This document shows positions 1-7,302 of a DNA stretch of 7,554 nucleotides, one piece after another. Every line of letters begins with the position of its first letter. The first letter of the stretch is position 1. The DNA is from SG8-41 sp036555035 (GTDB lineage: Bacteria; Pseudomonadota; Gammaproteobacteria; Burkholderiales; SG8-41). The notes beneath the pieces were generated by a model. The model searched no databases and was not told the origin of the DNA. It was given only the letters and a program-made list of their open reading frames with translations. The DNA lies in assembly GCA_036555035.1 (NCBI GenBank), contig DATBMB010000202.1:1-7554 (forward strand). Reading direction: 5' to 3'. Position numbers and translations under genes: made by a program.

Positions 1-711
1 CTCCGCGATGCGTTGCGCGGTCATCTCGATCACGGCGTCGTCGATGCGGCGGCCGGCGACCTCGGGAATGAGCTTCTTCACCGCGGCGAGCGCGCCGGGC
101 CCGCTGGAATAGAGGTGCGCGAGCATGCGGCCGACGACGGCATTCAACTCCGGCTCCTCGCAGATATCGTGGACGAGGCCGGTGCGGAACGCCTCGGCGG
201 AGTCGAACTCCTCGCCCGAGAGCATGTAGCGCTGCGCGTGGTGCCGGCCCATCGCCGCGATCACGTAGGGGCTGATCATGGCCGGGATGATGCCGAGCTT
301 CACCTCCGAGAGGCGGAAGGTCGCGCCGCGCTCGGCCAGCGCGATGTCGCATGCCGCTACGAGCCCCACGCCGCCGCCGCGCGCCGCCCCGCGCACGCAG
401 GCGATGGTGGGCTTCTCCAGCGTGGAGAGCGTGTGCAGCATCAGGGCGGTCGCGCGCGCGTTCTCCAGGTTCTGCTCGCGCGAGAAGCGGGCGCTCTTCT
501 TCATGTGCTCGATATCGGCCCCGGCGCAGAAATTCTTGCCGGCGCCGGTGAGGACGATCGCGCGCACCCGCGGCGTGGACTCGAGCTTGCGCAGTATCGC
601 GGTGAGCGCGTCCACCATCTCCGGATCAAAGGCGTTATGCACGTCCGGGCGGTTCAGCAGGACCGTCGCGTTGCCGTCGGAATCGATCTGGGAGAGGACT
701 TTCTGGCTCAT
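1..711 (-). CDS. liuC: LiuC-type enoyl-CoA hydratase (probable methylglutaconyl-CoA hydratase), 3' end cut by window edge
   Basis: Crotonase-fold enzyme, probably hydrating 3-methylglutaconyl-CoA to HMG-CoA in leucine breakdown. The frame is open for 237 codons from ATG at 711 to the window edge; the family is usually about 260 residues, so roughly 25 C-terminal residues are missing. Visible motifs: LLNRPDVHNAF (18-28), the oxyanion-hole loops FCAGAD (61-66) and GAARGGGVGL (108-117), and LSEVKLGIIPA (134-144). Of the two catalytic glutamates of classical enoyl-CoA hydratase, the second is present (E136), but the first position is glycine (G116), a pattern I associate with LiuC/AtuE-type hydratases. 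The start is chosen from the conserved N-terminus. No purine-rich Shine-Dalgarno sequence precedes it, and an in-frame GTG at 738 is an alternative. The 139-base gap from liuB holds a promoter-like sequence. The crotonase fold is certain; the exact substrate is inferred from context. Confidence 0.85.
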   Translation of the reverse strand, partial: MSQKVLSQIDSDGNATVLLNRPDVHNAFDPEMVDALTAILRKLESTPRVRAIVLTGAGKNFCAGADIEHMKKSARFSREQNLENARATALMLHTLSTLEKPTIACVRGAARGGGVGLVAACDIALAERGATFRLSEVKLGIIPAMISPYVIAAMGRHHAQRYMLSGEEFDSAEAFRTGLVHDICEEPELNAVVGRMLAHLYSSGPGALAAVKKLIPEVAGRRIDDAVIEMTAQRIAE

Positions 712-718
712 GGTGGAG

Positions 719-738
719 GTGCGCCCGGAAAGGCGCAC
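719..738 (-). other. Leader hairpin just upstream of liuC
   Basis: Perfect 7-base inverted repeat, GTGCGCC at 719-725 and GGCGCAC at 732-738, with a 6-base loop. It ends 7 bases before the liuC ATG. If transcription begins a few bases after the -10 box at 739-744, the 5' arm would be partly lost from the mRNA, so the hairpin would form only on read-through transcripts from liuB. No terminator-like T-run follows on the minus strand. A role in liuC translation is speculation. Confidence 0.35.
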
Positions 739-791
739 ATTATAGGCGAGGGGTGAGCCGGGGTTTCGAAGAATGTGCCTGCGCACATTCT
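735..791. promoter_or_regulatory. Three GCACATT half-sites, two forming a 9-bp palindrome
   Basis: A perfect inverted repeat, AGAATGTGC at 770-778 and GCACATTCT at 783-791, has a 4-base spacer. A third copy, GCACATT at 735-741, lies in the same orientation as the right arm and overlaps the -10 box; the match between these two is 9 bases (GCGCACATT at 733-741 and 781-789). A paired site just upstream of the -35 region plus a single site over the -10 looks like a regulator-binding layout. The palindrome could also simply fold in the mRNA. The cognate regulator is unknown. Confidence 0.4.
739..769 (-). promoter_or_regulatory. Candidate internal promoter for liuC
   Basis: On the minus strand the gap carries a perfect TATAAT at 744-739, which is striking in such GC-rich DNA. 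The best upstream match to TTGACA is TCGAAA at 769-764 (4 of 6), 19 bases away. That long spacer is characteristic of MerR-family-activated promoters, but the -35 match is weak, so this may be chance. The expected start site near 732 would give a leader of about 20 bases before the liuC ATG. It would let liuC and the genes after it be expressed apart from liuB. Confidence 0.45.
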
Positions 792-850
792 AGCCGGCGA
801 ACGCCCGACGCGATGCAGCGCGGCGGGACGGTGGAGGGCGGAGCCGAGTC

Positions 851-2458
<1,608 letters not shown>

Positions 2459-2459
2459 C

Positions 2460-2978
2460 TCAGCCCGTGATGCGCGATATTTCCCGCCCGTAGGCGGCAA
2501 GGGTTGCCGCGTCGAAGCAGGCGAAGGTGATCGTTTCGGGCAGCGGGTTGGCGGCTGCAAAGCCCGAGCATTCGCGGACGGCAATCTTCACGGCCTCCTC
2601 GAGCGGATAGCCGTAGGCGCCGCAGCTGATCGCGGGGAAGGCGATGCTCTTCACCTTGTGCGCGGCCGCGAGCTTGAGGCTTTCGCGATAACACGAGGCA
2701 AGCAGCTCCGGCTCCCCGCGCCGGCCTCCACTCCACACCGGGCCCACCGTGTGGATCACATGCCTCGCGGGAAGCTGGTAGCCGCGGGTGATCTTCGCCT
2801 GCCCGGTGGGGCAGCCGCCGAGCGTGCGGCATTCGTCCAGCAACTGCGGGCCGGCAGCGCGGTGAATCGCGCCATCCACGCCGCCGCCGCCGAGCAGCGT
2901 CGTATTGGCGGCGTTGACGATGGCGTCCACCGCCAGCGTGACGATGTTGACCTGCCGCGCTTCGAGCTTCGCCTTCAT
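2460..2978 (-). CDS. Macro-domain O-acyl-ADP-ribose hydrolase, YmdB/MacroD-like
   Basis: A 172-residue protein that is essentially one macro domain, closely resembling E. coli YmdB, which hydrolyses O-acetyl-ADP-ribose and removes ADP-ribose from acidic residues. Visible motifs: DAIVNAANTTLLGGGGVDGAIHR (18-40, containing N25 and D35, the residues that match the YmdB active site), CPTGQAKITRGYQLPA (56-71), HTVGPVW (76-82) and FPAISCGAYGYP (114-125, the phosphate-binding loop and the aromatic Y124). No signal peptide or membrane segment is seen, so it is probably cytoplasmic. The gene sits between the isomerase-like gene and liuB, with one base on each side (TGA-C-ATG upstream, TGA-G-ATG downstream), so it is almost certainly co-translated with both. 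Macro domains are not part of known leucine breakdown. A role in clearing acyl-ADP-ribose made when sirtuins strip pathway-derived acyl groups is an inference. Confidence 0.92.
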   Translation of the reverse strand: MKAKLEARQVNIVTLAVDAIVNAANTTLLGGGGVDGAIHRAAGPQLLDECRTLGGCPTGQAKITRGYQLPARHVIHTVGPVWSGGRRGEPELLASCYRESLKLAAAHKVKSIAFPAISCGAYGYPLEEAVKIAVRECSGFAAANPLPETITFACFDAATLAAYGREISRITG

Positions 2979-2979
2979 G

Positions 2980-3582
2980 TCACCAGCCGCCCGTCTCCAG
3001 CCACCTGTCGACCTGGTCGAGACGGTCCGCGCCCCAGAACGGCTCGCCGTCCACCACGATGTAGGGCGAGCCGAACACGCCGCGCTCGATCGCCGCGTCC
3101 ACCTCCGTGCGCAGCCGCTCCTTGACCGCCGGGTCCTCGAGGGCCTGCGCGAGCGCCGCCCGGTCCACCCCCGTCTTGGCCGCGATGTTAGCGGTCACTT
3201 CAGGGCTGGAAATGTCGCGGTCCTCGGCGAAATAGGCGTGATAGAGCGCCTGCGCCAGCCGTTTCGCCAGCGCCGGATCGCGATCGCTCACCCAGTAGAA
3301 GGCGCGGCTCGGCGCGGTCGCGCCGACGGGAAACTTCGTCGGCAGCTTGAAGGGCACCTTGAGCAGCCGCGCGCTGCGCGCGAGGTCGTGCGCGGTGTAG
3401 ACGCCCTTCAGTGGTATCGACGCCAGGGGCTGCTGGCCGTTGATCTTGAATACCGCGCCCAGGAGATGCGGGCGCCACGTCACGTTGCGGCCATGCTTCG
3501 CCGCGACGGCCTCGATCCGGGTGCTCGCCAGGTAGCCGTAGGGCGAGGAAAAGTCGAAATAGAAGTCGATCGGGTTCGCCAT
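2980..3582 (-). CDS. 2-hydroxychromene-2-carboxylate isomerase / GST-kappa-like DsbA-fold protein
   Basis: A 200-residue protein of the DsbA-fold family that includes 2-hydroxychromene-2-carboxylate isomerase (NahD) and kappa-class glutathione transferases. The N-terminus IDFYFDFSSPYGYLAS (5-20) carries serines (S12, S13) where NahD has its glutathione-binding serine and DsbA has its CXXC; there is no CXXC motif. The insertion domain follows (about 60-150), then the cis-proline loop GVFGSPYIVVDGEPFWG (168-184, P173) and the terminal helix ADRLDQVDRWL. The family uses glutathione as a cofactor. No naphthalene pathway genes are present, so the name reflects homology, not substrate. GAAGGG lies 8 bases before the ATG, overlapping the thiolase stop. 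A glutathione-dependent role on an electrophilic acyl intermediate is possible but unproven. Confidence 0.9.
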   Translation of the reverse strand: MANPIDFYFDFSSPYGYLASTRIEAVAAKHGRNVTWRPHLLGAVFKINGQQPLASIPLKGVYTAHDLARSARLLKVPFKLPTKFPVGATAPSRAFYWVSDRDPALAKRLAQALYHAYFAEDRDISSPEVTANIAAKTGVDRAALAQALEDPAVKERLRTEVDAAIERGVFGSPYIVVDGEPFWGADRLDQVDRWLETGGW

Positions 3583-3595
3583 GCTTTGTGCCCTT

Positions 3596-4783
3596 CTAGT
3601 CGAGGCGCTCGAGGGCGATCGCGGTTGCCTCGCCGCCGCCGATGCAGAGCGTGGCGATGCCGCGCTTCAACCGGTATTTCTCCAGCGCGGCGAGGAGTGT
3701 CACCATGATGCGCGCGCCGGATGCGCCCAGCGGATGCCCCAGGGCGCAGGCGCCCCCGTGCACGTTGACTTTGTCGTGCGCGAGCCCGAGGTCGTGCATG
3801 GCGGCCATGGCGACCACCGCGAACGCCTCGTTGATCTCGAAGAGATCGGTCGTTTTCGCGTCCCAGCCCGTCATCTCGAAGAGCTTCCGGACCGCCCCCA
3901 CCGGCGCGGTGGTGAACCACTGCGGCTCCTGCGAGTGGCTGCTGCTGGCAACGATCCTCGCGAGCGGCGCGATGCCGCGCCGCTCCGCCTCGGAGCGCCT
4001 CATCAGCACCATGGCTGCCGCGCCGTCCGAGATCGAGCTCGAGTTGGCGGCGGTCACGGTGCCGTCCTTCCTGAAGGCAGGCTTCAGCTGTGGGATCTTC
4101 TCGAGATTGGCCTTGAGCGGCTGCTCGTCGATTTTCACCAGCGTTTCGGCCTTGCCGCCGCCAACCTTCACCGGGACGACCTCCTTTTCGAAGGCGCCGC
4201 TCCGGATCGTGTCCTGCGCCCGGGTGAGGGAGGTGATGGCGTAGCGATCCTGCGCCTCGCGCGAGAACTGGTACTTCGCCGCGCAGTCTTCCGCGAACGT
4301 GCCCATGAGGCGCCCGCGGTCGTAGGCATCCTCCAGCCCGTCGAGGAACATGTGGTCCTTCACCTCGCCATGCCCGAGGCGCAGGCCCGCGCGCGCCTTG
4401 GGCAGGAGATAGGGCGCGTTCGACATGCTCTCCATGCCGCCCGCCACGATCACGTCCCGGGCCCCCAGCATGAGCTCGCCGCACGCCAGCATCGCCGCCT
4501 TCATGCCCGATCCGCACACCTTGTTGATGGTCATGCAGCCGACGGCGGGGGGCAGTCCCGCGGCGATCGCCGCCTGGCGCGCCGGCGCCTGGCCCTGCCC
4601 TGCCGGAAGCACGTTGCCCATGATGACTTCCTGCACGTCCTCGGCCTTCAGGCCGGCGCGCTCGACGGCTGCACGGATCGCGATCGCGCCGAGCTCCGGC
4701 GCCGCGAGCGACTTGAGGTCGCCCATGAAGCCGCTTATGGGCGTGCGGGCAGCGCTGGCGATGACAACAGGGTCGTCTTTCAT
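3596..4783 (-). CDS. Acetyl-CoA acetyltransferase (thiolase II)
   Basis: Full-length thiolase of 395 residues. It condenses two acetyl-CoA or, in the degradative direction, cleaves acetoacetyl-CoA, the product line of HMG-CoA lyase in leucine catabolism. All catalytic elements are visible: the acylated cysteine C90 in NKVCGSGMKA (87-96), AGGMESMSNAPYLL (114-127), NEAF (318-321), H350 in GGACALGHPLGASG (343-356) and the second cysteine C380 in LCIGGGEA (379-386). The start is supported by AGAGGA at 4796-4791, 7 bases before ATG, overlapping the stop codon of the preceding gene. The gap is 12 bases upstream and 13 bases downstream, so it is clearly within an operon. The size and motifs also fit biosynthetic PhaA-type or beta-ketothiolase (BktB-like) enzymes; chain-length preference cannot be read from the sequence. 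Confidence 0.94.
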   Translation of the reverse strand: MKDDPVVIASAARTPISGFMGDLKSLAAPELGAIAIRAAVERAGLKAEDVQEVIMGNVLPAGQGQAPARQAAIAAGLPPAVGCMTINKVCGSGMKAAMLACGELMLGARDVIVAGGMESMSNAPYLLPKARAGLRLGHGEVKDHMFLDGLEDAYDRGRLMGTFAEDCAAKYQFSREAQDRYAITSLTRAQDTIRSGAFEKEVVPVKVGGGKAETLVKIDEQPLKANLEKIPQLKPAFRKDGTVTAANSSSISDGAAAMVLMRRSEAERRGIAPLARIVASSSHSQEPQWFTTAPVGAVRKLFEMTGWDAKTTDLFEINEAFAVVAMAAMHDLGLAHDKVNVHGGACALGHPLGASGARIMVTLLAALEKYRLKRGIATLCIGGGEATAIALERLD

Positions 4784-4795
4784 GTCGGATTCCTC

Positions 4796-5884
4796 TCAGC
4801 GACGCAAGGAAGCAAGGCGGTCGAGCGCCTCGAGCGTTTCGGCTTCCAATGCGGCGACCAGTTCCGCAGCGGGCAGGGCGCGGGAGAGCGGCGCGGCTTG
4901 CCCCGCGTACATCGCGATGAAGTCGGGATTGCCGGCCTTTGCCGCCGCTGCCCGCAGCCTGCCGGTGAGAACGTTCTGCGCGGGGAAGGCAAGCTGCGGA
5001 GCGGATCGCTCGTGCATCTCGCGCACGAAGCGATTGGCGATCGCCCGGGCAGGCTTGCCGGAGAGCTTTTCGGTGACGCGAGTCGTATCCTCCCTGGCGT
5101 CGAGGATGCCCTGCTTGTGCTCGCGCGGGGCCCCACTCTCGGGACAGGGAACGAACGCGGTGCCGAGCCACGCCGCCTGCGCGCCAAGGGCCAGGACGGC
5201 GGCGATGCCCGCCCCATCCATGATGCCGCCGGCCGCAACGACGGGACACTGCACGTTGCGCGCGATCACGCGCACCAGCGCGAGTGTGCCGGTCATCGAT
5301 TCATAAGGGTCGCGCAGGTAGGAGGCTCGGTGCCCGCCCGCCTCGGCTCCCTGTGCGATCACGAAATCGACTCCCAGCGCTTCGAGGTGTCGGGCTTCGG
5401 CGAGGCAGTTCGCGCTGCCGCCGAGCTTCATTCCCAGCGTCTGGAAGCGGTGCACGCGCTCCCGCGGCAGGTCTCCCAGATGAAACGTGAAGACGGCGGG
5501 ACGGATTTCCTCGATGGCACGCAGCTGCGCCTCGAGGTCCTGCGCGTAGGGCGCTCGCGCGGGCTCCGGGGGCGGCAGGCCGAGCTCCCTGTAGTAGCCG
5601 GCAACCGCATCCAGCGCCCCGCGCTGTGCCGCCGCGGGGATCTCGGCGGGTTGCTTCGAAACGAACAGATTCATGTTGAAAGGCGCGTGAGTGAGTGCTC
5701 GCGTCGCTTCAGCGTCCCGCAGCATGGCCTCGGGTGGGCTGTTGGTGGAGCCGAAGGAACCGAGCGCCCCGGCCTTGCTGACTGCTGCGACCAGCGCGGG
5801 AGTGGATGCGCTTGGCATGGGTGCCTGGATGATCGGCAGGCGTATTCCGAGGCGGTCGCAGAGGGGGGTATGCAGCTTCGCCAT
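4796..5884 (-). CDS. Nitronate monooxygenase (NMO family, FMN-dependent)
   Basis: A 362-residue TIM-barrel flavoprotein of the nitronate monooxygenase (formerly 2-nitropropane dioxygenase) family, which oxidises alkyl nitronates such as propionate-3-nitronate. Motifs in order: PIIQAPM (17-23), KAGALGSFG (37-45), FNMNLFV (69-75), IAQGAEAGGHR (176-186) with the candidate catalytic H185, AAGGIMDGAGIAAVLALGA (217-235) for FMN phosphate binding, then LGTAFV (240-245). AAAGGG lies 4 bases before the ATG. It is the first gene after the probable terminator at 5929-5976, so it likely heads its own transcription unit with the thiolase and downstream genes. Family members have been reported with other FMN activities, including enoyl-ACP reductase (FabK), so the true substrate in this acyl-CoA setting is open. 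It is not a known step of leucine breakdown. Confidence 0.88.
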   Translation of the reverse strand: MAKLHTPLCDRLGIRLPIIQAPMPSASTPALVAAVSKAGALGSFGSTNSPPEAMLRDAEATRALTHAPFNMNLFVSKQPAEIPAAAQRGALDAVAGYYRELGLPPPEPARAPYAQDLEAQLRAIEEIRPAVFTFHLGDLPRERVHRFQTLGMKLGGSANCLAEARHLEALGVDFVIAQGAEAGGHRASYLRDPYESMTGTLALVRVIARNVQCPVVAAGGIMDGAGIAAVLALGAQAAWLGTAFVPCPESGAPREHKQGILDAREDTTRVTEKLSGKPARAIANRFVREMHERSAPQLAFPAQNVLTGRLRAAAAKAGNPDFIAMYAGQAAPLSRALPAAELVAALEAETLEALDRLASLRR

Positions 5885-5928
5885 TTTTCCCTTTGTTTTC
5901 AGTGTAAGTTAGTGGTCACTTCATAGGG
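5885..5928 (-). promoter_or_regulatory. AT-rich promoter-like stretch before the nitronate monooxygenase gene
   Basis: This short stretch between the terminator and the ATG at 5884 is far more AT-rich than its surroundings. Minus-strand matches to a -10 box are only 4 of 6 (TATGAA at 5924-5919 and TACACT at 5906-5901), and no convincing -35 pairs with either. A short palindrome AGTGGTCACT (5911-5920), with another AGTG at 5901-5904, could be an operator. A promoter is expected here if the terminator works, but the exact boxes cannot be named. Confidence 0.3.
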
Positions 5929-5976
5929 AAAACCGGCCTCCCCGGCCGCCGATGCGGTGCCGGGACGGGGCCGGTT
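5929..5976 (-). terminator. Probable intrinsic terminator of the liuA unit
   Basis: On the minus strand the outer arms AACCGGCC and GGCCGGTT (5969-5976 with 5931-5938) pair perfectly over 8 bases. An inner 6-base GC stem (5959-5964 with 5941-5946) continues the helix across a small internal loop. The stem runs straight into TTTT and a pyrimidine stretch at 5932-5925. It lies 12 bases after the stop codon of the liuA remnant, which is where the terminator of an original liuA gene would be. The T-run is short, so termination may be partial. Confidence 0.6.
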
Positions 5977-5988
5977 GCTGCGCGTCTT

Positions 5989-6051
5989 TCAGCGTGTCTC
6001 ATCGAACAGCTCGCGACCGATCAGCCAGTGCCGGATCTCCGAAGTCCCAGC
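5989..6051 (-). pseudogene. Diverged second copy of the last 20 codons of liuA
   Basis: Minus-strand translation gives AGTSEIRHWLIGRELFDETR and a TGA stop, the same as the C-terminus of the intact liuA product except H for R at one position. The copy lies exactly 150 bases from the matching liuA bases (6139-6201). By eye, 11 of 60 coding bases differ: eight are silent third-position changes and three fall in the single changed codon. Similarity stops abruptly at 6052. The silent-change pattern shows that both tails diverged while functional, so this looks like the tail of another liuA allele or paralog left by recombination, not a fresh tandem copy. It has no start and is not expected to be translated. 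Confidence 0.8.
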
Positions 6052-6071
6052 TTTGACATTTGGTCTCGGCC

Positions 6072-6110
6072 GCCGCTTGCAGCGGCTTAACATGCGCCCG
6101 GTGCATGTTA
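6072..6110. repeat. Two adjacent hairpins between liuA and its tail remnant
   Basis: Hairpin one pairs GCCGCT (6072-6077) with AGCGGC (6081-6086) around a 3-base loop. Hairpin two pairs TAACATGC (6088-6095) with GCATGTTA (6103-6110) around 7 bases, and can extend by GGC/GCC if one T is bulged. Neither is followed by a T-run on either strand, so they are not standard terminators. They may be a small dispersed palindromic repeat or mRNA-stabilising structures. The rest of the stretch from 6052 to 6138 shows nothing recognisable. Confidence 0.4.
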
Positions 6111-6138
6111 GCCTCGCCCAATTCGGCGCTGGGATCGC

Positions 6139-7287
6139 TTACCGTGTCTCATCAAACAGCTCCCGCCCGATCAGCCACCTTCGGATTTCGGATGTCCCAG
6201 CGCCGATTTCATAGAGCTTGGCATCGCGCAGCAGCCTGCCGGTGGGCGCGTCGTTCATGTAACCGGTGCCGCCCAGGCACTGGATCGCTTCCAGCGCCAT
6301 CCAGGTTGCGCGTTCGGCTGCGAAGAGTATGGCACCGGCCGCATCCTTGCGCGTGACGCGTCCCGCATCGCACGCGCGTCCGACCGCGTAGACGTAGGCG
6401 CGGCAGGCGCTTGCCGTCACGTACAGGTCGGCGAGCTTGCCCTGCATCAGCTGGAACTCCCCGATCGGCTGGCCGAACTGCCGGCGCTGGTGCAGGTACG
6501 GAATCACCGTGTCGAGGCAGGACTGCATGATGCCGAGCGGCCCTGCCGCGAGCACCGCGCGCTCATAATCGAGCCCGCTCATCAGCACCTCGGCGCCGCC
6601 GCCCGGTGTTCCCAGCACGTTCTCTTCCGGAACCTCGCAATCCTGGAACACGAGCTCGCAAGTGCTGGAGCCGCGCATGCCGAGCTTGTCGAGTCCCGGC
6701 GCGGTCGTGAAGCCACGGCTCGACTTCTCGACGATGAACGCCGTGATGCCGCGCGACCCGGTCGCGGCGTCGGTCCTGGCGTAGACGACCAGGACGTCCG
6801 CATCGGGGCCGTTGGTGATCCACATCTTGGTGCCGTTCAACACGTAGCGGCTGCCGCGCTTCTCGGCGCGGAGCTTCATGCTCATCACGTCGGAGCCCGC
6901 ACCGGCTTCGCTCATCGCAAGCGCGCCGACGTGCTCGCCGGAGATCAGCCGGGGCAGGTAGCGCCGCTTCTGGGGGTCGGTTCCGTTGCGGCGGATCTGG
7001 TTGACGCACAGGTTGGAGTGCGCGCCGTAGGAAAGCCCGACCGAGGCGGAGGCGCGGCTCACTTCCTCCATCGCGATCATGTGCGCGAGGTAGCCCAGGT
7101 GCGGGCCGCCGTACTCCTCCTCGACGGTGATGCCCAGCAGGCCCAGCCGGCCGAGCTTGGGCCAGAGGTCGCGGGGAAAGGCATTGGTGCGGTCGATCTC
7201 GGAGGCCCGCGGAGCGATCTCGCGCGTCGCGAAGTCGCGGACCGACTCGCGCAGGATGTCCAGCGTTTCGCCCAGCTCGAACATCAT
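6139..7287 (-). CDS. liuA: Isovaleryl-CoA dehydrogenase
   Basis: FAD-dependent acyl-CoA dehydrogenase of 382 residues that converts isovaleryl-CoA to 3-methylcrotonyl-CoA, passing electrons to ETF. Domains: N-terminal helices (about 1-120), beta domain with AMSEAGAGSDVMSMKLRA (124-141) and KMWITNGPDADVLVVYA (154-170), and C-terminal helices with GPLGIMQ (249-255), FGQPIGEFQLMQGKLAD (271-287) and CLGGTGYMNDAPTGRLLRDAKLYEIGAGTSEIRR (337-370). The catalytic base is E242 in LDYER (239-243), as in isovaleryl-CoA dehydrogenase. The usual C-terminal glutamate of other acyl-CoA dehydrogenases (YEGTS) is replaced by GAGTS (A364), a strong specificity marker. Two ATGs stand in tandem (7287 and 7284); AGGG lies about 9 bases upstream of the first. 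No in-frame ATG or GTG lies just upstream, so the N-terminus is slightly shorter than usual. A LiuR-like operator precedes the gene. Confidence 0.95.
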   Translation of the reverse strand: MMFELGETLDILRESVRDFATREIAPRASEIDRTNAFPRDLWPKLGRLGLLGITVEEEYGGPHLGYLAHMIAMEEVSRASASVGLSYGAHSNLCVNQIRRNGTDPQKRRYLPRLISGEHVGALAMSEAGAGSDVMSMKLRAEKRGSRYVLNGTKMWITNGPDADVLVVYARTDAATGSRGITAFIVEKSSRGFTTAPGLDKLGMRGSSTCELVFQDCEVPEENVLGTPGGGAEVLMSGLDYERAVLAAGPLGIMQSCLDTVIPYLHQRRQFGQPIGEFQLMQGKLADLYVTASACRAYVYAVGRACDAGRVTRKDAAGAILFAAERATWMALEAIQCLGGTGYMNDAPTGRLLRDAKLYEIGAGTSEIRRWLIGRELFDETR

Positions 7288-7302
7288 ACTGTGGACCCTG
7301 TC

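Noticed and set aside
770..791. Intrinsic terminator after liuB made by the 9-bp palindrome
   Set aside because: The minus strand continues with TCGAAACCCC after the stem and has no T-run. An operator or simple mRNA hairpin fits better.
2459..2584. 42-codon N-terminal extension of liuB from an in-frame ATG at 2584
   Set aside because: It lies entirely over the macro gene, reads as a Pro/Arg/Ser-rich peptide unlike carboxyltransferases, and the ATG at 2458 gives the normal family length and N-terminus.
3581..5926. Very long plus-strand open frame (781 codons) opposite the thiolase and nitronate monooxygenase genes, and similar long plus frames over other genes
   Set aside because: High GC at third codon positions leaves few stops on the opposite strand. 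The translations are Arg/Ala/His-rich with no recognisable domain, while the minus frames carry complete enzyme motifs.
6072..6113. Possible integron attC site: GCTTAAC and GTTAG motifs flank a palindrome
   Set aside because: The right-hand core reads GTTAGCC, which does not fit GTTRRRY, the spacing between cores is wrong for a simple site, no matching distal core was found at normal attC length, and no integrase or cassette is present.
5957..6214. Plus-strand open frame with an internal peptide repeat (VSSNSSRPIS twice)
   Set aside because: The repeat is just the antisense reading of the two liuA tail copies; there is no independent sign of coding.
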